Source: an uncultured Pirellulaceae bacterium
GTDB lineage: Bacteria; Planctomycetota; Planctomycetia; Pirellulales; Pirellulaceae
Assembly (NCBI GenBank): GCA_937967505.1
Contig: CALCJM010000126.1
Location: 1-58,516 of the forward strand
Direction of reading: 5' to 3'
Length of the DNA stretch: 58,516 bases
This document shows positions 26,618 through 36,400 of this stretch, piece after piece. Each line of letters starts with the position of its first letter. Within the stretch, counting starts at the first letter, position 1. The position numbers were made by a program, and so were the translations under genes. A model generated the notes under the pieces. It was not told the origin of the DNA. It searched no databases and was given only the letters and a program-made list of their open reading frames with translations.

Positions 26618-28507
26618 ATGCACCGATTCTTTTTTTTGTTGTTGCTCATCGCGACAACATTGTTTTCCCTTCCCGTGGCGAATCATGCCTTCGCCCAATC
26701 AAACAAAAAAAAACTGCAAGACGTTGAAAACAGCGGGGCGGCAGTCTCCGCCACCGACCTGCGCACCCGGGTGAAACAGTGGACGCAATCGGTCAAGGAG
26801 GCCGGTAAGCGATTCAAGGCAGAAGAGTATGAGGCCAGTGCAAAAATTATCGCGGCGGTTCAAACTGGAGTTCAGCGCGCGGCCGAAGACGCCGACAAAA
26901 AAACGATCCGGATGATCAAGCCCGTCTATCAGAAGTTGGTCCGAGCGCACAAATTATTGACCGGCAAAGGGCAGGAATTATCGGTGTTGCAGCCGCTACC
27001 GGTTCCTGTCGTACCCGAGCGACCCGGACAACGGAATCCCCGGGTCAGTTTTGTGAATCAGGTGGCTCCGATTATCGTCAACAAATGTGGCAACTGTCAT
27101 GTCAGTGAGGAACGCGGAAGCTTCAGCGCCGCCAGTTTTACCGCACTCGACCAGAGTGCCATGATCACCTACGCAATGCCGGATCAAAGCCGTTTGATCG
27201 AGGTGATCGAAAGTGGGGAAATGCCTCAGGGGAATTTGAAGATCGAACCGGACGAACTCAAGGTGCTTAAGGCATGGGTCGCCGAAGGGGCGAAATTTGA
27301 TGGCGACGATCCCGATGCGTCGCTGGCCTCATTTCGTCCGACGACCCCCGTGGCCGATATTGGCGCGATGGCGTTGACTGGTAAGGAAACGGTATCGTTC
27401 GGTCTGCACGTTGCTCCGGTATTGTTGGAAAACTGTGCCCGGTGTCACATCGCCCGCAACCCGCGCGGCAATTTTAATATGGCTGATCTGGCCGGAATCT
27501 TGCGGGGCGGTAATCGTGGTCCTGCATTCAAACCCGGTGGCAGTGCGGTCAGCGAAATTATTTTGCGTATGAGAGGTGAGGGGCGCGATGTGATGCCGCC
27601 CGGTGGAAAACTGGACGATGAAGCCATTCAGACCGTCGCCACTTGGATCGACGAAGGAGCGCGATTTGATCGCGCTGACATTTCGTTGCCGCTCAAAGCG
27701 GTCGCAGCCAAGGGGCTGGCCGGTTCGCTGGATCATGAACAGTTGCTGGACATGCGAAAGGAAGCCTCCCAAAAGTTGTGGAAGCTGGCTTATTCGGATT
27801 TGGCATTCAGCGAAACGGCCACGGATAACTTTTTTGTGATGGGGACGGGAGCCGAAACTCGATTGGCCACGATTGCCACTCAGGCCGAATCGCTCGCCAA
27901 ACGCACCGCAGCGGTGCTGAAGTCACCGGGCGATGCCCCATTTGCCAAAGGCAATGTTGCGTTGTTCGTCGTGGACAAGCGTTATGATTTCTCCGAATTT
28001 GGAAAAATGGTTGAAAAACGCCAGTTTCCAAGAACTGTCGGCAGTAGCTGGAAGGCCGACGTCGCCGAGGCGTATGTCGTATTGCTGGCTCCCTTTTCCG
28101 CGACCGAGAGTGATTATGAATTGACGTTGGCCAAGGACCTTGCCGCCGTTCATGTGTCGGGTTGGAATCCTACGATTCCGCGCTGGTTCGCCGACGGGAT
28201 GGCCTGGTGGACCGTCGCCAAAATGTTCCGACGGCACAAAGCGCTGGCGACGCTTGATCAAAACGCGACCGCTGCGGCGGCCTCGATGAAGCAGCCCGAC
28301 GATTTTATCACGGGAAAGCTGGCCGCCGATCAGGCCGCGCTGGCCGGGTACCAGTTCGTCAGTTCACTCCAGTCCAACAAACGCTCGTTCAAGCGTCTGC
28401 TGAAAGATTTGCGATCACAGAAAGGGTTTGATGCGTCTTTCAAAGACGCTTATGGCGCTTCGCCACGAGAGTTTTTCGGTGCGGCAGCCAGCGGAAAGAA
28501 ATGGTAG
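26618..28507 (+). CDS. Exported planctomycete cytochrome-domain protein with DUF1570-like C-terminus
   Basis: The signal peptide (residues 1-27, ending AFAQ) is followed by a helical segment. Then come two planctomycete cytochrome c-like domains: VAPIIVNKCGNCHVSEERGSF near residue 150 and VAPVLLENCARCHIARNPRGNF near 275, each ending in a GEMPQG or DVMPPGG loop. The last 250 residues (from FFVMGTGAETRLA) resemble the peptidase-like DUF1570 region seen in other planctomycetes, with PRWFADGMAWW, where a metallopeptidase would have an E-x-x-H motif nearby; I do not see HExxH, so activity is doubtful. It lies 118 bases after the kinase gene on the same strand. The role is unknown. Confidence 0.7.
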   Translation: MHRFFFLLLLIATTLFSLPVANHAFAQSNKKKLQDVENSGAAVSATDLRTRVKQWTQSVKEAGKRFKAEEYEASAKIIAAVQTGVQRAAEDADKKTIRMIKPVYQKLVRAHKLLTGKGQELSVLQPLPVPVVPERPGQRNPRVSFVNQVAPIIVNKCGNCHVSEERGSFSAASFTALDQSAMITYAMPDQSRLIEVIESGEMPQGNLKIEPDELKVLKAWVAEGAKFDGDDPDASLASFRPTTPVADIGAMALTGKETVSFGLHVAPVLLENCARCHIARNPRGNFNMADLAGILRGGNRGPAFKPGGSAVSEIILRMRGEGRDVMPPGGKLDDEAIQTVATWIDEGARFDRADISLPLKAVAAKGLAGSLDHEQLLDMRKEASQKLWKLAYSDLAFSETATDNFFVMGTGAETRLATIATQAESLAKRTAAVLKSPGDAPFAKGNVALFVVDKRYDFSEFGKMVEKRQFPRTVGSSWKADVAEAYVVLLAPFSATESDYELTLAKDLAAVHVSGWNPTIPRWFADGMAWWTVAKMFRRHKALATLDQNATAAAASMKQPDDFITGKLAADQAALAGYQFVSSLQSNKRSFKRLLKDLRSQKGFDASFKDAYGASPREFFGAAASGKKW

Positions 28508-28534
28508 ATCAGCGCTCCCCACCCGCACATCCAA

Positions 28535-28813
28535 TTAGTCTTTTACCAAAGGCTCTTTGCGTTCGGTGATGTTTTCGCACTCTTCGGATTTTTCAGCGTT
28601 GATTTGAATGTACTCTTGCTGGTCATCTGGCACTTCGTCTTCGTGGAAGATGGCTTCAACCGGACATTCGGGAACGCAGGCTTCGCAGTCAATGCACTCG
28701 TCGGGATGGATATACAGCATCTGGTCGCCCTCGTAGAAGCACTCGACGGGACAGACGACAACGCAGTCAGTGTAACGGCAACCGTCACATGGTTTGGTAA
28801 CGACATGAGTCAT
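28535..28813 (-). CDS. fdxA: Seven-iron ferredoxin (FdxA type)
   Basis: The ATG at 28813 with AGGAG nine bases upstream gives a 92-residue protein starting [17 protein letters not shown], as in FdxA ferredoxins. The first set, Cys9, Cys17 and Cys21 followed by Pro, with an extra Cys12, and the second set [16 protein letters not shown], predict a [3Fe-4S] plus a [4Fe-4S] cluster. The following [12 protein letters not shown] tail is usual for the family. The frame stays open upstream to 29050, but those 79 residues resemble no ferredoxin. It is a small soluble electron carrier; its partners are not encoded next to it. Confidence 0.93.
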   Translation of the reverse strand: MTHVVTKPCDGCRYTDCVVVCPVECFYEGDQMLYIHPDECIDCEACVPECPVEAIFHEDEVPDDQQEYIQINAEKSEECENITERKEPLVKD

Positions 28814-29554
28814 TGAAAAAATCTCCTGGTGGCAAACACGTGGCCGAACCTCTTTCATTTCCCCCCCGAAGGTTTCCTTTTGGAGGGAAAATGGGATAAC
28901 GGTCCGAAGGCCTTTGCCGTATTGGGTATCAATCTTGGATGGGATCGCAGCGTATTTGCAAGGGACCCTCGGCAGACCAAAAAGGTTCGAGGGCAATGGG
29001 GTTACAGACGCCGTGATCGTCAGAGTTTCACAAAATCCTAGTTTTGCCAATTCCCCGTGTCAACCAGAGCCGATTAACCCAATCCGGTGGAATTCGAGGA
29101 ATTGTTTTTAGCATAAAAACGCGACAAAACGGTCTTGGTTATGTATCGGAAGTGCTCCGGCATGAAGTCCAGCGGAAAACGGGCGAAAGGGTCGTGACGA
29201 AGACGCCGGGGGAGGCTTGCCGATGTTGGTCGAATTGAAACCTTGGCCCGCTGTCAGCAACACCCGTCAGTAGTGACCGCCGGGGTTGCCGATCGGACTT
29301 TACTTTGGAGGCTTGACGCCAAGCCAAACCTGAGAACTTGCAGGATGCCGAATTTGCCCGAGATTTACGTCATTGTGTCGCTCTACACACTAATGGATGC
29401 CTCGGGATGCGTTTGTTGGCAATGGAAACGGTACTTTTGTCGATGTAGCGGGTTAAAATAGCTGTGATTGTTGATAAAAAAGCCTATTTTACACGGTAGC
29501 CTTTTGACATTTCCCGCCGATTTGTCTGCCGCCACGGATCTCCCAATTAGATAA
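28814..29554. other. Gene-free region between ferredoxin and DUF1592 genes
   Basis: 740 bases without a convincing gene on either strand. An imperfect hairpin, TTTCCCCCC (28858-28866) with GGAGGGAAA (28882-28890), 8 of 9 paired, lies in the ferredoxin leader. Nothing else is recognised. An unannotated RNA or remote pseudogene cannot be ruled out. Confidence 0.45.
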
Positions 29555-32068
29555 ATGATGAAGCTAAAAGAAGTGTTTTTGCCGCCACCGACGCGCCCGT
29601 CGGCTTTATGGATTGCCTTCGGTCTGTTGACCGTCTTTGGTACTCCGTGGAGTGGCGTTTTCAAATCAGCAGGGTTTTCCGGATCGATCGCCAATGCCGA
29701 ACAGCCTTCCGCAGAGATCGCTGAATTTGTCCAGGACAACTGCATTGCCTGTCATGATTCGGGGACGACCGAAGGCGATCTGAATTTGGAAGCTCTGGCG
29801 ATGGAACTGAAGGATCCAGACAACTTTCATTCCTGGGAACGCATTTACGATCGCGTCCGGACAGGTGAGATGCCGCCTGAAGAAGAGTTGGATGAATCCG
29901 AAAAGAAGTCCTTTGTTGCCGCGTTGGGGCAGACGCTCCTGACCGCAGACGCCAAACGCACGATTGAGCTTGGCCGTGTCTCTTCACGACGTATGACGCG
30001 TGCCCAGTACGAGCGCAATGTTTGCGAACTACTGCAAATCGACGTGCCGCTTCAAGAATATTTGCCGGCGGAATCGCTTGATGATGGCTTTGACACCGTA
30101 TCCAGCAGTCAGCAGGTTTCCGGCCACTCGATGTTGGCCTATTTGAAATCGGCTGATGTCGCCTTGGATGCTGCGTTCGGTCTCGTGCTTGGCGACGCCC
30201 GCTCGCGCACGGTGCGACTGGACTGGACGAAGCTGCGTCGTAACGAGAATCGCACCAACCGCGAGCCTGAGGGGCGACCGAGCCAAAAGGATGTGATTGC
30301 TTGGTCTTCGAGAATCGCTTTTTACGGGCGCATGCGAAATACGGTGGTGAAGGAGGCCGGTCGATACAGGATTCGTTTACGAGTGCAAGCCGTCAATCCA
30401 CCCAAAGACGGTATCGTCTGGTGTGGGTTGGAAACGGGTTACTGTAACAACAGAGAATCGGCCCTGTATTGGATCGGTGGTTTCGAGGCCACCAGAAAGC
30501 CTGTTGAGTACGAATTTGTGCACTGGATCAAAGCGGGACATCAGTTGCGGGTCTCGCCTCGAGACAGCGCACTGCCTTCAGCGAAGGGAAAAGGCGGAAA
30601 AATTATCTCGCCAACCAAGAGCAAACAAAAAAATATTCCGGGGGTGGCGATCAAATGGATCGAAATGGAACGGCTGGATAACGTCTTCAACAAACAGAGT
30701 AAGCAGGCGTTGGTCGGTGACCTGGCACTAAAAAGGAACTCAAATAAACCTGGATCGGATGCCAAAAAGAAGACAACACGATCATCGGGGGACCACCTGC
30801 TTGAGGTCGTTTCAAAAAAACCGGAGTCCGACCTGAGGAAATTGACGCACGATTTCGCTCGGCGCGCTTTTCGCAAACCTGTTACTGCCGATGAGGTGAA
30901 AGTGTATTCCGATTTCGCGATCCAGAGATTTCGGGAGGCTAAATCATTCAAAGTCGGGTTGCGAGCCGGATATCGGGCCATTCTCTGCTCTCCACGTTTT
31001 CTTTTCTTTGAGGAGACTCCCGGAAAGCTTGACGATTATGCACTGGCCAGTCGGTTGAGTCATTTCCTGTGGGGGAAGGGGCCTGATGAACAGTTGCTGA
31101 AACTGGCCGCGCAGGGAACCATTGGTGACAAAGCGGTTCTGCGGCAACAAGTAGAGCGGTTGCTGGAAGATGATCAGTCAAAAGTATTCGTCAAAGAGTT
31201 CACCGAACAGTGGTTAAAGCTGTACGAGATCAATGACACCAATCCGGACTCCAAACTTTATCCGGAATATGATGACACGCTGCACCACAGCATGTTGGAG
31301 GAGACGCACGCATTTGTTGCGGAGTTGATCGAGAAAGATTTACCGATCACCAATGTCGTTGATTCTGATTTTACATTCCTCAATCGACGTTTGGCGCGGC
31401 ATTACGAAATACAATGGCCCGGTGGGACGGGGATGAAACGCGTCAAATTGAAAAAGGCCGATCGGCGCGGAGGTATCATCACCCACGGCAGTGTGCTGAA
31501 GGTCACGGCCAACGGAACAACAACGTCCCCCATTTTACGAGGGGTCTGGATGCTGGAACGGATCATCGGAATACACGTCCCGCCACCACCATCAAATGTA
31601 CCGGCCGTGGAACCCGATATCCGGGGCGCGACATCCATTCGATCTCAATTGGCAAAGCATCGAAGCCTTGATAGTTGTGCGTCGTGCCATGTGAAAATAG
31701 ACCCTCCCGGGTTTGCCCTAGAAAGTTACGACGTGATCGGCGGATTTCGTACCCGTTACCGGACGCTGGTGACGAAGAAGGGGAAAGCAAGACGGTCCGA
31801 GGGAAAACGCGTTGACCCGTCGTCTACTTTCGCGACCGGAGCCGGATTCAAAAACATCAGCGGTCTAAAACGATTGATGCTCAAGCAACCCCGGCAGCTG
31901 GCCAAGGCTTTTGCCTCCCATCTGGTCACGTACGCGACAGGTGCTGAGCCCACATTTGCCGATCGCAGAGGCATCACCAAAATTGCCAACGCGACCAAGG
32001 CAGATAATTATGGCGTGCGCTCCATCATCAAACAGGTCATTTTAAGTCCACAGTTTCAGTATAAGTAA
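29555..32068 (+). CDS. DUF1587/1592/1588/1585 planctomycete cytochrome protein
   Basis: The 837-residue exported protein has an N-terminal hydrophobic signal region. A haem c motif CIACH (residues 63-67) in a PSCyt1-like domain follows. Then come DUF1587 (RRMTRAQYERNVCELL), DUF1595/1592 (RAFRKPVTADEV; FFEETPGKLDDYALASRLSHFLWG), DUF1588 (RRGGIITHGSVLKVTANGTTT; second motif CASCHVKIDPPGFALESYD) and C-terminal DUF1585. This architecture is abundant in planctomycetes and nearly always paired with a DUF1552 protein, as here, 50 bases downstream. The function is not established; a role in periplasmic oxidation of complex substrates has been suggested for the family. Confidence 0.93.
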   Translation: MMKLKEVFLPPPTRPSALWIAFGLLTVFGTPWSGVFKSAGFSGSIANAEQPSAEIAEFVQDNCIACHDSGTTEGDLNLEALAMELKDPDNFHSWERIYDRVRTGEMPPEEELDESEKKSFVAALGQTLLTADAKRTIELGRVSSRRMTRAQYERNVCELLQIDVPLQEYLPAESLDDGFDTVSSSQQVSGHSMLAYLKSADVALDAAFGLVLGDARSRTVRLDWTKLRRNENRTNREPEGRPSQKDVIAWSSRIAFYGRMRNTVVKEAGRYRIRLRVQAVNPPKDGIVWCGLETGYCNNRESALYWIGGFEATRKPVEYEFVHWIKAGHQLRVSPRDSALPSAKGKGGKIISPTKSKQKNIPGVAIKWIEMERLDNVFNKQSKQALVGDLALKRNSNKPGSDAKKKTTRSSGDHLLEVVSKKPESDLRKLTHDFARRAFRKPVTADEVKVYSDFAIQRFREAKSFKVGLRAGYRAILCSPRFLFFEETPGKLDDYALASRLSHFLWGKGPDEQLLKLAAQGTIGDKAVLRQQVERLLEDDQSKVFVKEFTEQWLKLYEINDTNPDSKLYPEYDDTLHHSMLEETHAFVAELIEKDLPITNVVDSDFTFLNRRLARHYEIQWPGGTGMKRVKLKKADRRGGIITHGSVLKVTANGTTTSPILRGVWMLERIIGIHVPPPPSNVPAVEPDIRGATSIRSQLAKHRSLDSCASCHVKIDPPGFALESYDVIGGFRTRYRTLVTKKGKARRSEGKRVDPSSTFATGAGFKNISGLKRLMLKQPRQLAKAFASHLVTYATGAEPTFADRRGITKIANATKADNYGVRSIIKQVILSPQFQYK

Positions 32069-32118
32069 AATCGTACAGGCTATCCAACGCCCGGCACCAT
32101 ACCACCACAGGCAAGAAT

Positions 32119-33414
32119 ATGAAAACCGTTCACTTTGCGAAAAACCTCAACCTCTCACGCCGAACTTTATTACGTGGCGTCGGGGTGGCGATGGCGTTGC
32201 CGTGGCTGGATTCGATGGCGCCGGCGTTTGGAAAACAAGCCAAGCTGGCGCTCAAGTCACCGCGCCGATTTATTGGTGTCAGTAACGCGCTGGGCTTTCA
32301 CGCTCCCAACCTGTTCCCCGACAAAACTGGCAAAGACTATCAGGCATCGCGCTATCTTAAAACAATCGACGACTTGCGTAACGATTTCACAGTCATTTCT
32401 GGCGTCTCGCATCCGGATGTTGGCGGCGGTCATCGCGCGGAGCCTTGTATTCTTTCGGCCGCGCCGTACAGCGGTTCCAATTTTCGCAACTCGGTTTCGT
32501 TAGACCAATTGATGGCCAAGTATCTTGGCAATGAAACACGCCACCCGTCACTTGTGCTTAGTCCGGCGGGAACGACAGGAACTTCCTACACCGAAAACGG
32601 CGCGATGATTCCTCCGGAAAATTCGGCACAGCAGCTCTACGCCAAACTATTCGTTGATGACAGTCCCGAAGCGCAGCAGGAGATGGGAGTTCGAATCCGT
32701 GAGGGCCGCAGTATCATGGACATTGTCGGTGCCGAAGCGCGAGCGGTACGAAAGCGGGTTGGTGCCGGTGACCGTGAAAAGCTGGACGCTTATTTTTCAA
32801 GTGTTCGTGATTTGGAGCGGCGATTGATGGTCAACGAAGGCTGGACCCACCGGCCCAAACCGAAGGTAGACGCCGCCGCCCCCGATCGTGTGGCGGACAG
32901 CGCCGATACGATCGCACTCCAGAGGGCGATGTATGAGGTGATGTTTCTCGCTATTCAAACCGACAGTACGCGGTTCATCACCATGCACTCCTCAGGCAGT
33001 GGTCAAAGGGTGCCATTAAAGGGTGTCGATCAAGGTTACCACGCGCTCAGCCACCACGGTCGGGACGAGGAAAAACTGGCTCAGCTGGCAATCGTTGAAG
33101 AGGCTCAGGTTGCCGCATGGGGCGAATTGGTGCGAAAGCTGGAACAGACATCCGAAGGCGACAGTAATCTGTTGGACCGGACCATGATGCTGTTAACCTC
33201 AAATTTAGGCAATGCATCAGCCCATAGCACAAAGAACATGCCTGTTATCTTTGCCGGCGGCGGCTTCAGGCACGGGCAACATCTGGGCTTCGATCAGAAG
33301 AACAACTACCCGCTGCCTAACCTCTACACCTCCATGCTCCAACGCATGGGGTTGGAGATCGATGCCTTTGCCAGCGCCACAGGAACGATGCGTGGGCTCG
33401 AAATGAAGTCGTAG
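32119..33414 (+). CDS. DUF1552 exported protein, partner of the DUF1592 gene
   Basis: The 431-residue protein has an N-terminus NLSRRTLLRGVGVAMALPWLDSMAPA, a twin-arginine type signal, so it is probably exported folded. The rest follows DUF1552: PRRFIGVSNALGFHAPNLFPD, FTVISGVSHPDVGGGH, and a C-terminal LLTSNLGNASAHSTKNMPVIFAGGG. DUF1552 belongs near the DUF1501/alkaline-phosphatase-like sulfatase superfamily and may bind metal. The gene immediately follows the DUF1592 gene on the same strand and is almost certainly co-transcribed and functionally linked with it. The next gene is convergent. Confidence 0.92.
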   Translation: MKTVHFAKNLNLSRRTLLRGVGVAMALPWLDSMAPAFGKQAKLALKSPRRFIGVSNALGFHAPNLFPDKTGKDYQASRYLKTIDDLRNDFTVISGVSHPDVGGGHRAEPCILSAAPYSGSNFRNSVSLDQLMAKYLGNETRHPSLVLSPAGTTGTSYTENGAMIPPENSAQQLYAKLFVDDSPEAQQEMGVRIREGRSIMDIVGAEARAVRKRVGAGDREKLDAYFSSVRDLERRLMVNEGWTHRPKPKVDAAAPDRVADSADTIALQRAMYEVMFLAIQTDSTRFITMHSSGSGQRVPLKGVDQGYHALSHHGRDEEKLAQLAIVEEAQVAAWGELVRKLEQTSEGDSNLLDRTMMLLTSNLGNASAHSTKNMPVIFAGGGFRHGQHLGFDQKNNYPLPNLYTSMLQRMGLEIDAFASATGTMRGLEMKS

Positions 33415-33459
33415 GTTGGTGCCAGCCGAGCCCGCATCGTGGTTCGCTGGGAAGGAGGC

Positions 33460-36400
33460 TTATTTTGCTGCTTTTTTCTTTGCATTGGCTTTCTTCTTAT
33501 TTTTTCCTGTGGGGGCTGGTTCAGTGGCCCGTGATTCGAAAAGTGTCTTGGTAAACGTGACAATTGTCTCTTCGAGGTCCTTTCGTTTTTTGGCTTCCAG
33601 TGCTTGATTGAAGTTTTCAATAAAGTCCGCAACGTACTTCCATTCCAGTTGCGCGACCGTGTGGGGAACCAGGATACTTCGCAGTGTAATTGTCAAACAC
33701 AGTGCAAAACTGACGACGACGTTCTGCCCACCGCTGCGGAAGACGCAAGATTGCATCTCCAGCAGGCCGGGACAGGTTTCGCCAATGGAGTCCTGGCAAC
33801 AGCTTGCAATGGAGCCTTCGACTGCACTTTTAGCCGCCCAATTATCGGCCAGTTCAAGCGAGTCCCGGCTGATCTGGTTGAGTAGTCCAATCAGTTTTTT
33901 ACGACCGCCAACCTGAAATATTTTGCCTAACCACCCCGTGTGAAATTGTTGGCAAGCCATGCAGATTCCTGCCAGATGGAGCGCCAACACGACGCGCTCC
34001 AGCAATGCTTTGGCGACATCATCTTCTTTTTGGAAGATCGTGTTGAGCGTGTGGTCGGTGACCAATTCTTTCAAAAGCAAATCTCTCAGGTCTTCGTAAA
34101 TTCGTTTTACGTCGCTCTCGGAGGTGTTGTCCAGCATATTGACATCCTGAAAGACGGCATTTCTGTAGGCGTTACGGATGTCAGCGTTTCGTTCCCAGAC
34201 GGTCATCCAGCGGTCAATGGTTGATTCGACCAGCCGATCGATTTCATTGGCCGACACTGGGCTGGGCCGTCGTTTCAGCAGATCGAGTTGGGTACGGGCA
34301 AAATCTGAGAGTGTGCGGACGCCTCGCCGGAAGTGTGGGAACTGATTTTGTTTTGCCTGCCAGATTGCTTCCGCAAAGACATCGTCATCGTCATGAATTG
34401 TTTCGCGAAAACATGACATGCGATACGCCTGAAGGAGTCGGCTTAACACGATACCGAAGAGCGGTTGGGCCTTGTCTTCATTCAGGAAGGTATTCAGCTG
34501 TTTGGTATCGGGCGCACTTGCTCCCTTTTCTTCGCCAAGAAATTGATCTTCCACAATCTCATTTTGAGTTATCGACTCGCCGTTGAATGCCGTCGTGTGG
34601 GTGGCGGCGGATTCCCCAAGTTCCTGTAAATGTTCGAACGAAGCAGCAATCTCATCGGCATCCCAGCGCGCCAGTTCGGAACAGATGATCGAACCAATGT
34701 GATATCCCAGTCGTCGATAGGCTGCGACCTGATCGACGGTGAAAAACTGGTTGGAGGTGGGGTCGTCCGGGAAATGGGGAAACTTTTGCCGGATCTGTCT
34801 GATCTCCAGTGGATCGTCGTCGCTGATTGCCATCTGGGCGTAAACCAGAAATGCATCCTGTAGTCCTTCTTCGCAGTGGGGATAGTCAATTCTCATACAA
34901 ACATAATGCTGGGGAGCCACCGAATCATTTTCCTTGTCCTGCACCGTGTTCTTCTTCGCAACCCTGTCCAGGCGTTTGAAATCAATTGGGCGGTCGTGGT
35001 CCAGGTCCAGAAACCGGACGCCAGTTTCCCGTTGAGCCGTCTCCAGCATTTTGGCCAATGCCTGAAGTTCGTGCTCGTCGCTGTTGACACCCGCATCGCT
35101 GACGACAATCAGGCGGCAACGCCGGTTGAGTAGTTCTTTGACCCCCAAAAAGTCAGCGAAACCTCCGTCGGCGATCAGGCGGTATTCGGAGGAATCTGTC
35201 CCCGGGGCCGGTCTGCCAGGATTGCTCCAGTGATGCCTACAGGTGCGCATCAACTGCATCAGGCGCGAACTGTAACCCCACCAGTAGCGCTTGGCATTTT
35301 CCTGGTCAACACTCTGGTGGACCCGGGCAGGATCGCGCAGACGCCGACCAAGATTAAGTCCAAAGAAATCCATCATCAATCGAGTGGCTTTGTTGTTGGA
35401 CATTTTGTGGGTCAATGCAGCGCCTGAAACACACAACGCATCAGCCAGTTGGATGGATTCACCGGATCCAATCTGGTTCCCGGGGCTGTACTCGTGGGTC
35501 CGGCAATATCCATGTGTTGACGAACCGACAAAAAACGGGCTGAAAATAAACGGATGAGCGACCATCTCACTGGTTGCTTTGTCTGCGGTTAGTTCTGCGG
35601 CGGTAATCAGTGGAATAGGCATACCGGCATGGGTCAGATCAAATTCGTGCAGCGCGAGATTGCCAAAGTTTTTTGTGTCTCCCTTTTTTGCAGACGGTAG
35701 GGTCAGAAAGTGTTCGGCGATCGCGTTTCGATAGAACCGATAGCCTGAAGAATTGAAACGCAACGAACTTGCGGCCAGTCCGAAGCCCCCGGTCAATAGA
35801 AAGAAACCCAGGTACCAAACGCGAGTTTTTTGGTCATCATTGATGACGACGGGAGTGCTGATCACATCGCGCGGCTTGAGTAAATTCGGGTAAGTTAACT
35901 GAAGGCAATCAAGGTTAAAGTCAGCCACTTGGTCTTCTTCACCTGCCGGCGAAAGACTCCGGATAACAGGCTGGTTCTCTTTCACCAAGCCGTTGACACG
36001 CTGAAGGAATTTAAAGCGCCGTTTCCGCGTCCAACCCTTCAGTAACTCGTCGGTCGAACCTAGATTCCTATCAGCGGTCGCCTGCTTGAAGCGTTCTGCA
36101 AGGAACTTGGAAAGGCTAACTTGGCGTAGCTGTTGATTGAATACTTTTAGGAAATCCATCTGCACGTGTTCGGTCTTCCGGAATTTGGCCAGCAGGACGC
36201 CCATGGAAACCATCTTGTCCGAGCCAGCCTGCGCTGCTTGCGTATCGAAGGCTGACAGAGACGGAGTTGACGAAGGCGTGGTGGCTTGCCCGTCTGACGG
36301 GGAGACCACTGTCGGGGAGGGTAAATTGGCCAGCACCCATGCCTGCGGGATGGCGATAAAACGGAGCAGTCTTCCATGGTCAACGACTTTGCCCGTCTGC

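Noticed and set aside
28814-29050. 79-residue N-terminal extension of the ferredoxin
   Set aside because: The AGGAG site and the family N-terminus both place the start at 28813; the extension has no ferredoxin features.
29051-29554. Non-coding RNA gene in the gap before the DUF1592 gene
   Set aside because: No stable structure, terminator or known RNA motif could be recognised by eye.
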